DNA of 64,000 bases from JBCBSZ01 sp039818945 (GTDB lineage: Bacteria; Actinomycetota; Acidimicrobiia; Acidimicrobiales; Poriferisodalaceae), in assembly GCA_039818945.1 (NCBI GenBank), contig JBCBSZ010000003.1, positions 1 through 64,000 of the forward strand, read 5' to 3'. The notes below the pieces were generated by a model, which did not search any database, was not told where the DNA came from, and was given only the letters and a program-made list of their open reading frames with translations. Every line of letters begins with the position of its first letter. Within the stretch, counting starts at the first letter, position 1. Positions 58,801 to 64,000 of this stretch are shown here, piece by piece. The position numbers and the translations under genes were made by a program.

Positions 58801-58950
58801 AGCGCCCTGCGACCGGCCCGGTCGATCGTGGAGTGCCTCCGGTGTGACCTGCTCGAACGCCCGACCGGGGACGCATCGGTCGCGGTCGACGACGGGGCGG
58901 CGCAGCTGTCGCTCCGACCGTTCGAGCTCGTCACCTTGCGCCTCCGCTGA
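55873..58950 (+). CDS. GH38 alpha-mannosidase
   Basis: The 1025-residue protein has the full class II mannosidase layout. An N-terminal beta domain (RYEPFAVGDTWGPPWGTTWFRF) precedes the catalytic domain with AVGHAHIDTAWLWPLRET (Zn-binding His and Asp), SQAQQYAWIEERYP, GGMWVEADTNLPSGESLVRQ and GWLPDVFGYPASLPQ with nucleophile Asp374. LYLEKHRGTYTTQA follows, with C-terminal beta domains (YEVQFGHVDRPTHRNTSWDEARFEV). No signal peptide is visible, so it acts in the cytoplasm, probably on mannosides released from envelope lipoglycans or imported glycans. GTG 55873 has no ribosome binding site and overlaps the stop of a possible leader ORF. Confidence 0.95.
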   Translation: MTPEEVRLLEARIERAEWDRIFPALHTPTVPLAVSALHIAGEPVPVEVARAGRYEPFAVGDTWGPPWGTTWFRFDGVVPEAWPPGPVEAVIAFGASGGSNLGGPGFTAEALVWGEDGPVQGLHPDHQAVRLDAGPGDAVSLLVEAAANPDLSRGFAPTTLGDRSTAPPGLLYRLARAELGRARPEVRELRLDVQVLRDLMGRLDLGDPRRHEILRALVRALDALDPDDVVATAGPARTELADVLAAPAHASAHRVVAVGHAHIDTAWLWPLRETVRKCARTFSTAVQLLDEHPDHRFACSQAQQYAWIEERYPKLFERIRAQVAAGRFVPVGGMWVEADTNLPSGESLVRQLVHGQRYFLDRFGVECRQGWLPDVFGYPASLPQVLRQAGIEHFVTQKLSWNERNRMPHHTFEWEGLDGSRVRTHFPPVDTYNAVLLPSEQIDAARRFRDHGRTRYSLCPFGHGDGGGGPTRDMVDRARRMADLEGLPRVNVETPADFFAHSEADDPHPPVWVGELYLEKHRGTYTTQAATKARNRSAELTLREAELWSAAAALDGAPWPADELDRWWKEALTQQFHDVLPGSSIAWVHREAEEALGRVVAGAGRLRDEALGQLTGAPGDGAVLANALTHGRSEVVEVPAGLDLDGDGPRQQLADGRVAAQVEVPGLGLAPAVARDPGDEVHVAAGTMSNSALSITWGEDGLLSSVYDRVADREVLSGPGNVLQLFPDHPAAYDAWDIDGLDEQRMTELCEVDAIAVIEHGPLVGRVRIERSFGASHIVQDLVLRAGSRRIDLETSVDWHEHDVLLKAAFPVAVRAASARYEVQFGHVDRPTHRNTSWDEARFEVCAHSWVDLAEPDYGVALLNDAKYGHDVLGDVMRLSLLRAPRFPDPSADRGRHRFTYSLLPHVGDWRAGDVVAEAHRLNLPVRTAPGTLHGGPRSIVEIDHPGVVVSAVKLADDGSGDLVVRLHEAWGQRSRSALRPARSIVECLRCDLLERPTGDASVAVDDGAAQLSLRPFELVTLRLR

Positions 58951-59101
58951 AGCCGACGACACGTCGCTCCGATGAGCACGCGCCCGGACGGGTCCCCGAC
59001 GACGGCGGTGGTGGCCCCACAGCGAGCGGGAGGTGCGCGACCCGCGCGCTCGACGACGTTCGGCCCTGGCTCGGGCGGGCCGCGGATGCGACAACGGTCC
59101 C

Positions 59102-60136
59102 ATGGGCTGGACACAGGCGCTGCAGATCGTGCTGGTCGGCCTCCTCTCCTGCTCGTGTTCGGTCACCGTCGACGAGCGAACCAGCGAGAGCGCCGTCGTC
59201 GAGACGGCAGCCCGCGAGCTCAGCCAGCTGCTGGCGGAGACCGACTCGGCGCTGACCATCGACGCCGACGAGCTCGAGCTGAGGTGCCCTGACGGCTCGG
59301 ACACCCAGGACGCGGACGCCAGGCTCTCGTGCACGGTGCTCTACGGCGACACCCAGATCGACGTCGACATCGTGCGCGGCGACGGCGACGAGCGCCAGCT
59401 CGAGATCAAGGGGATCATCGTCGCGCTCGACGTGCTCGACCGCGACCTCGCCAGTCTGGTCCGACCGCCACTCGCCGACGCCGGCCTCGCCGCACCGACC
59501 GGAGCGGACGATCTGCACGAGCGACTCGAGTCGCACTGCCCGTCGACCGGGATCGTGCAGCTCTTCGTCGGGGAGGATCTGCGCTGCCCGCTGCGCCTCG
59601 ACGGGCACGCGATCGGCAGCCTGGCCATCATCGTGCCCGACGAAGAGGCACCGTCCGGGCTCCCGCTCTTCCTGCCCGACGCCGGCCTCGTGGAGTCGAT
59701 CGCGATGGACGGGCTGGACGGCTTGATGAGCGCCACCGGGACCGAGGTCGAGGTCGGGTCGGTCGCGGTGTCGTGCCCCCCGTGGGACGAGATCGCCCCG
59801 TCCGCATCGGTCGAGTGCACGGTGGATGTCCTCGGCGAGAGCTGGCGCTGGGAGGTCGTGCTCACCGATGATCTGAGCCGATCCAGCGAGGGCCGCTTCA
59901 CCGTGCGCAACGTCGACGCGCTGTACTTCCGGGACGTGCTCGAGACGGCCCTGGCCGCGACCGTGGACGACGCCACGACCCCTCGGTGCCCGGCCGGCGA
60001 CGTCATCGTCGTACCGCGTGACGAGTTGTTCTTCTGCGAGGCGGAGCGCGACGGTGAGATCGTCGGGGTCTTCGAGGTCAACCTCTGGTCGCCGTCGGGA
60101 CCCGGTTCCACCTACGTGCCGCTGACGAAGCGGTGA
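59102..60136 (+). CDS. Lipoprotein with four DUF4333-like Cys-pair modules
   Basis: The 344-residue protein starts with a membrane signal and lipobox LLSCSC (Cys17 or Cys19). Four modules follow, each with an early and a late Cys around a small beta domain: LRCPDGSDTQ...ARLSCTVLYG, SHCPSTGIVQ...LRCPLRLDG, VSCPPWDEIA...VECTVDVLG and PRCPAGDVIV...FFCEAERDG. Each resembles the DUF4333 domain of mycobacterial and other actinobacterial lipoproteins (Cys-Pro, then Cys-T/E near a hairpin). Four in a row is unusual as far as I know. The molecule would be an extracellular, disulfide-stabilised rod on the membrane. No ribosome binding site is clear. It has no co-directional partner. Confidence 0.75.
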   Translation: MGWTQALQIVLVGLLSCSCSVTVDERTSESAVVETAARELSQLLAETDSALTIDADELELRCPDGSDTQDADARLSCTVLYGDTQIDVDIVRGDGDERQLEIKGIIVALDVLDRDLASLVRPPLADAGLAAPTGADDLHERLESHCPSTGIVQLFVGEDLRCPLRLDGHAIGSLAIIVPDEEAPSGLPLFLPDAGLVESIAMDGLDGLMSATGTEVEVGSVAVSCPPWDEIAPSASVECTVDVLGESWRWEVVLTDDLSRSSEGRFTVRNVDALYFRDVLETALAATVDDATTPRCPAGDVIVVPRDELFFCEAERDGEIVGVFEVNLWSPSGPGSTYVPLTKR

Positions 60137-60164
60137 CCGGCTGGTGGAGCGCGACGCGGTCGCC

Positions 60165-60884
60165 TCAGGGGCGCAGGTGACGATCGAAGAGCTCGAGGAT
60201 CCGACGACGGGCATCGACGGCTGACGGTTCGTGGTACTCCGAATGGGACAGCCGGCCCATCACGAGGGCCCAACGGGGGACGTCTGCGTCATCGTGATCG
60301 TTGAGGAAGGCGTGCCCCGCGTCGTCGTAGACCTCGATGTCGTGGTCGATGCCCAGGGCTTCGAGCGCCTCACCGAGCCGGGCTGGATCACGGCGGAGGC
60401 CGATGTCCCTGGCGCCGTAGCTCGCGACGATCGGGCAGGCCCCCTCGAGCTCCTCGAGCGCATCCTTCGGCACCGATCCGTAGTTGACGCTCGACGCGTC
60501 GTAGCCACCCGTCGCGGCGAGGAGCACGGCAATTCCCCCGCCGAGGCAGAAGCCGATGACCCCGACCGAACCCGTGCAGTCCTCCCGGCCGGACAGCCAG
60601 GACCGCGCCGTCTCGAGGTCATCGAAGACGCGGCCCTCGCGACGCATGACGTCGCGGATGACCGAGAACAGGCAGCGGAACCGGTGCCCGCGTGAGAGGA
60701 GGTCTGGAGCGACCGCCAGGTAGCCCGCCGCCGCCAGCCAGTCGGCGTGACGACGCAGGTCCGCCGTCATGCCCAGTGCGTCGTGGACCACCACCACACC
60801 GGGCCAAGGACCCTCGCCGTCGGGCGTGGCGAGATGGATGGGCAGGTCCCCGAGGTGATGTGACCCGGATCCCGTTCCGCTCAC
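60165..60884 (-). CDS. Dienelactone-hydrolase-family protein
   Basis: The 239-residue alpha/beta hydrolase has Cys113 as nucleophile in VIGFCLGGGIAV, Asp in ASYGARDIG and His in DAGHAFLND, the Cys-His-Asp triad of dienelactone hydrolases. GVVVVHDALGMTADLRRHADWLA is the N-terminal family motif. GGGAG lies about 5 nt before the GTG. No aromatic-degradation genes are nearby, so the physiological ester is unknown. Confidence 0.9.
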   Translation of the reverse strand: MSGTGSGSHHLGDLPIHLATPDGEGPWPGVVVVHDALGMTADLRRHADWLAAAGYLAVAPDLLSRGHRFRCLFSVIRDVMRREGRVFDDLETARSWLSGREDCTGSVGVIGFCLGGGIAVLLAATGGYDASSVNYGSVPKDALEELEGACPIVASYGARDIGLRRDPARLGEALEALGIDHDIEVYDDAGHAFLNDHDDADVPRWALVMGRLSHSEYHEPSAVDARRRILELFDRHLRP

Positions 60885-60945
60885 CGCAGCTCCCTTCGAC
60901 GACGAACGACCCAGCCGCCACACCGTGACCGGGCGGCTGCTCCCC

Positions 60946-61869
60946 TCACGGGTTCGACGGTACGTCCGACGAGGGTCGGTACGAGACGAGCAGATCGTGA
61001 TAGGTCTCCGGGCCACCGCCCGGGATCGTGGAGGCCATGAAGTCGGACACGACCTCGACGAAGCGCTCGGGCTGCTCAGCGTGCGGGAAGTGATCGGCTC
61101 CCTCGAAGATCTCGAGCCGGCTGCCCGGGATCGCCTCGTGGGCGGCGTACCCGTGCGCGACGGGGATGATATTGTCCTGATCACCCCAGATGATGACGGT
61201 CGGCATCCAGGCTGCGAGGTAGAGCCGATCCATCGCACTGACGACCTGCCCGCGGGTGTCGACCACCGAGCGGAGGGTTCGAAGGAAGGCACGACGGTTC
61301 GGTGAGTCGGCGAGCGAGCTGTAGGACCGCCACATCTCCTCGAGCCTCGACGAGCGCAGCAGGCCCCAGCGCCAGAGCGCACGGCCGACCTCGGTGCCTC
61401 GATCCCGCACGAACGACGGAAAGATGATCGGCCACAGCAGCTCGGAGCCGGGCAGGGCGAGCGCCCGCAGCATCCAGCTGACCTCCGGACCGAGACCGCC
61501 ACTCGCGACGAGCACGAGCCGCTCGCAGCATTCGGGGTGCTGGTAGGCGAGCTGCATCGCCACGCCCCCACCGAAGGAGTGCCCGACGACGGTCGCTCGC
61601 GGGATCTCGAGCACACCGAGGAGATCGCGGAGGCCGCTGGCGTGGGCGCCGAGCGAGTAGTCGCCGATCGGCTTGGCCGACTCGCCGTGGCCGATCAGGT
61701 CGGGGGCGATCACCGTGTGCTCCTCAGCGAGCCCCTCGGTGGCCTCCCGCCAGGTGCGCGCGGACCCGGCGATGCCGTGGATCAGCAGGATCACGGGCCC
61801 CTCGCCGGCTCGGACGTACCGGACGTCGTGCCCGTGGATCGTCACATGCTGCCGGTGGAGGATCACCAT
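60946..61869 (-). CDS. Alpha/beta hydrolase
   Basis: The 307-residue protein has HGIAGSARTWRE (oxyanion loop), APDLIGHGES, nucleophile Ser98 in VVGHSFGGGVA, Asp in IIWGDQDNIIPV and His in FEGADHFPHAEQPE, a complete triad like MhpC or haloalkane-dehalogenase relatives. A cap region rich in Trp and Arg follows residue 125. I chose ATG 61869; GTG 61884 is in frame and also possible. It is separated from the dienelactone hydrolase by 61 nt on the same strand. The substrate is unknown. Confidence 0.88.
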   Translation of the reverse strand: MVILHRQHVTIHGHDVRYVRAGEGPVILLIHGIAGSARTWREATEGLAEEHTVIAPDLIGHGESAKPIGDYSLGAHASGLRDLLGVLEIPRATVVGHSFGGGVAMQLAYQHPECCERLVLVASGGLGPEVSWMLRALALPGSELLWPIIFPSFVRDRGTEVGRALWRWGLLRSSRLEEMWRSYSSLADSPNRRAFLRTLRSVVDTRGQVVSAMDRLYLAAWMPTVIIWGDQDNIIPVAHGYAAHEAIPGSRLEIFEGADHFPHAEQPERFVEVVSDFMASTIPGGGPETYHDLLVSYRPSSDVPSNP

Positions 61870-62026
61870 CCCACCACATCCCACGGCTCCCCGCCCGTCC
61901 AGAGGCCGAGGTCCTCCGACGACGACGGCTCGTGGCCCGCTGCGGGTCCCCGAGGTGCTGTGGCCGGACCCTCCGGAGCCGACCCGGCCGGCTCAGGAAC
62001 GGGCCGTGCTCGCCGATTGGCACCAA

Positions 62027-63430
62027 ATGGGACCGACCGCCGTACCTGGCCGGGGACTCCTCCCCGCCGCGGTCGCTCAGCTCGTCGTGATCGCGCTCGT
62101 CCGCTTCGTCATCGCCGACGACCGGACGCTGGGGCTCGTGATCGACGTCGTGTTCATGGCGGGATCGTTGATCGGCGTCGCCGCGCTCGCCGGAGCGATC
62201 CGCCGCACGACCGGGCGCGACCGGACGGCGTGGTCGTTGGTGATCGCCGCAGGCGCGATCGCCGTCGTCGCTGACGTCGTCGCGCCGACGAGGGACCCGA
62301 CGACGCTCGGCCTGGCGATGGCGGCGCTGGTGTCGGTCGCCGGCTGGTCGGCGACGGGGGTCATGCGGTCCGGGGCGTGGACGACCGTCACCATCGGCCG
62401 AACGGCGATCGACGGGATCTGGGTCGTCGTCGCCACGGTGCCGGCGTGGTGGACGGTGGCCATCGCGCCACTCCTCGAGCACCGCGACCGGCTCGGCACC
62501 GGCGCGCTGATCACGCTCGTCCTGCTCTCGGCGCTCGCGCTCGCCATCATCGCCGACCTCATGGCCGCGCTCCCCCGTCTGGAGCCCACCGCCCAGCGGA
62601 CGATGGTCGTCCTCGCCGTCGGCGGACTCATGTACCTCGTCGCGTCGCAGCTCCTCGCCTGGGAGCACCTCGCCGGCGTGTCGACCGAACGGAGTCTGGC
62701 GGCGATCCCGCTCGCCGCCATCCCGGTCGTGGCGGTCCTCGCCACCCGGCATCCGGACCTGTCGCGCCTGGTGAGCGACGTGCGCGACATTCGTGAGCTC
62801 GACTTCTGGGCCATCACGATCCTCCCGCTCCTGGTGAGCGCTCCCGTCGTCGTGCGTGCCGGGACACCGACGACCTGGGCGCTGGCCGCGCTCGGCGTGC
62901 TCGGCGTCCGGGCCGGGCTCGTCGTGCGGGAGAACCGCCAGCTCCTCGACACGGTCGAGCAGCAGAGCCGACAGGATCCGCTCACCGGGCTCGCCAACCG
63001 GCGAACGCTCGACGACGGCGATCTCGCCGGCCGCCCGGTGGGGGCCTGCTTCATCGACCTCGACGGCTTCAAGTCCATCAACGACGCCCACGGCCACCAG
63101 GTCGGCGACGAGCTGCTCCGGGTGGTCGCCCGACGGCTCGAGTCCTGCGTCCGCCACGCCGACGTCGTGCTCCGCGTGGGAGGTGACGAGTTCGTCCTCC
63201 TGCTGGTCGACGCCACCGACCCGAGCCAGCTGCACGCGACCGCCGTCCGCGCGCTCGAGCGGATCGAGGAACCGATGACGATCGGCGACCTCGAGCTGAG
63301 CGTCGGCGCGAGCATCGGGGTGGCGCACACGCCGCGCTGGGAGGGAGCCGATCCGCTCCTGGAGCGGGCGGACGAGGCGATGTACCGGGCGAAGCGTCGC
63401 GGGGGTCGTCGGGTCGGCGACGCCTCCTGA
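62027..63430 (+). CDS. Membrane GGDEF diguanylate cyclase
   Basis: The 467-residue protein has about eight membrane helices (residues 8-285), then a GGDEF domain (about 305-460): DPLTGLANRRTLDD, CFIDLDGFKSINDAHGHQVGDELL, the active loop GGDEF (385-389) and DEAMYRAKRRGG. An RHAD inhibitory-site motif (RxxD) lies five residues before GGDEF, so product inhibition is expected. The integral membrane part has no named sensor domain. ATG 62027 is preferred; GTG 62006 is in frame. Together with the HD-GYP protein at 13.9 kb it belongs to c-di-GMP signalling. Confidence 0.92.
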   Translation: MGPTAVPGRGLLPAAVAQLVVIALVRFVIADDRTLGLVIDVVFMAGSLIGVAALAGAIRRTTGRDRTAWSLVIAAGAIAVVADVVAPTRDPTTLGLAMAALVSVAGWSATGVMRSGAWTTVTIGRTAIDGIWVVVATVPAWWTVAIAPLLEHRDRLGTGALITLVLLSALALAIIADLMAALPRLEPTAQRTMVVLAVGGLMYLVASQLLAWEHLAGVSTERSLAAIPLAAIPVVAVLATRHPDLSRLVSDVRDIRELDFWAITILPLLVSAPVVVRAGTPTTWALAALGVLGVRAGLVVRENRQLLDTVEQQSRQDPLTGLANRRTLDDGDLAGRPVGACFIDLDGFKSINDAHGHQVGDELLRVVARRLESCVRHADVVLRVGGDEFVLLLVDATDPSQLHATAVRALERIEEPMTIGDLELSVGASIGVAHTPRWEGADPLLERADEAMYRAKRRGGRRVGDAS

Positions 63431-63453
63431 TCGCCTCCGGCACGGGTCGGCGC

Positions 63454-63459
63454 TAGGTT
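63454..63459 (+). promoter_or_regulatory. -10 box TAGGTT of terminal GNAT gene
   Basis: The box lies 7 nt before ATG 63467; leaderless start predicted. Confidence 0.5.
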
Positions 63460-63466
63460 CCCGGCC

Positions 63467-64000
63467 ATGGTGTGGGAGACCCACCCGGTGACCCCGGATC
63501 GGTTCGAGGACTTCGCCGACATCATCAACCCCAACCGTCGCGAGCCGCACTGCTGGTGCCTCCACCACCGGCTCGGGGCCGGCGAGGTCCGTGAGCTCGG
63601 CGACGGCGACCGCGAGCTGGCGATGCGCCGGCTCTGCGAACGGGAGCACCCGCCGGGGGTCGTGACCTACCGGGACGGCGTGCCCGTCGGCTGGTGCAGC
63701 ATCGGACCCCGTGACGAGAACCCGAAGCTGGTGCGCAGCAAGCTCATCCGCCCGATCGACGACGTCGCGGTGTGGTCGATCATCTGCATCGTCGTCCGAG
63801 GTGGCCATCGCCGCCAGGGGGTCACGCAGCGGCTGCTGGAGGGGGCCGTCGCCTGGGCCGAGGAGCAGGGCGCGCCGGCCGTCGAGGCGCACCCGGTCGA
63901 CCCGGATGGCCGAATGGACACGACGATGGCCTTCGTCGGCACCCGAGCCATGTTCGAGCGCGTCGGGTTCGAGGTCGTCGGTGTCACCGAGGCGACCGCC
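63467..64000 (+). CDS. GNAT-family acetyltransferase, 5' part (runs off window)
   Basis: At least 178 residues are visible with no stop before the window edge. The GNAT core is clear: PVGWCSIGPRDENPKLVRSKL, VWSIICIVVRGGHRRQGVTQRLLEGAVAWAEEQGAPAVEAHPVD and the FVGTRAMFERVGFEVV end. The acetyl-CoA loop is RGGHRRQG. An N-terminal HCWCLHHR segment with two Cys is a feature of a group of actinobacterial GNATs. The substrate is unknown. Confidence 0.88.
   Translation, partial: MVWETHPVTPDRFEDFADIINPNRREPHCWCLHHRLGAGEVRELGDGDRELAMRRLCEREHPPGVVTYRDGVPVGWCSIGPRDENPKLVRSKLIRPIDDVAVWSIICIVVRGGHRRQGVTQRLLEGAVAWAEEQGAPAVEAHPVDPDGRMDTTMAFVGTRAMFERVGFEVVGVTEATA

Overview
The window is gene-dense (about 63 protein genes in 64 kb), very GC-rich, and has no RNA gene, integrase, transposase or CRISPR array that I can see. 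F420-type enzymes (an LLM-fold oxidoreductase and a PPOX-fold protein), a dormancy-type stress cluster (USP, Hsp20, DUF1876, phosphoribosyltransferase), DUF3054, CsoR/CopA, and many start codons placed 6-8 nt after a TANNNT box (leaderless transcripts) point to Actinomycetota. The overall gene style suggests Acidimicrobiia. That placement is inference, since no marker gene lies in the window.

Layout. 1-2.4 kb: an MMPL exporter (cut by the window edge), a CadI/ArsI-like VOC domain fused to a rhodanese, and a divergent ArsR regulator. 2.4-9 kb: TetR and a carotenoid oxygenase diverge from a branched-chain-type ABC system (frameshifted lipoprotein receptor, fused LivH-LivM permease, no ATPase), then an APP1-type phosphatase. 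9-13 kb: a phosphorelay cluster of a REC-histidine kinase, a stand-alone receiver and a membrane hybrid kinase with PAS, REC and HPt. 13-20 kb: PPOX protein, Asp/Glu racemase, a membrane HD-GYP protein with a long extracellular part, a nonapeptide-repeat protein, an acidic lipoprotein, DUF3054, an LLM enzyme and a GpgS-like glycosyltransferase.

20-25.6 kb: one operon encodes an acyl-CoA synthetase, the E1-alpha, E1-beta and E2 of a 2-oxoacid dehydrogenase, and a terminal acyl carrier protein. It lacks E3, and its E2 lacks a visible E3-binding domain. 25.6-30.4 kb, all on the minus strand: a stress island (GerW/YtfJ, baeRF, USP, GNAT, DUF1876, Hsp20, phosphoribosyltransferase). 30.4-40.9 kb: a MacB/LolD-type ABC exporter, an APH-AAA kinase, a GH13_18 sugar phosphorylase, a membrane USP, an SDR, a PanB-like protein, DUF2889 and a lipase. 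40.9-48.1 kb: CopA with divergent CsoR, a DMT exporter, a second acidic lipoprotein and a DUF1800/DUF1501 pair. 48.2-55.8 kb: an OmpR-type two-component operon with a MOSC gene, an acetyltransferase-like protein, SDR, P450, a MerR/VOC divergent pair and a small secreted protein. 55.8-64 kb: a GH38 alpha-mannosidase preceded by a possible 15-codon leader ORF, a lipoprotein with four Cys-pair modules, two alpha/beta hydrolases, a membrane GGDEF cyclase and a GNAT gene cut by the right edge.

Larger themes: several divergent pairs have operators readable in the intergenic DNA (ArsR, TetR, CsoR, MerR, OmpR-type). c-di-GMP is represented by one probable synthase (62.0 kb) and one probable phosphodiesterase (13.9 kb). 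The observations I find most novel are the ACP-terminated dehydrogenase operon, the nonapeptide-repeat gene, the GH38 leader ORF, the four-module Cys lipoprotein, and the leaderless start signal shared across the window. No intergenic gap exceeds about 190 bp.
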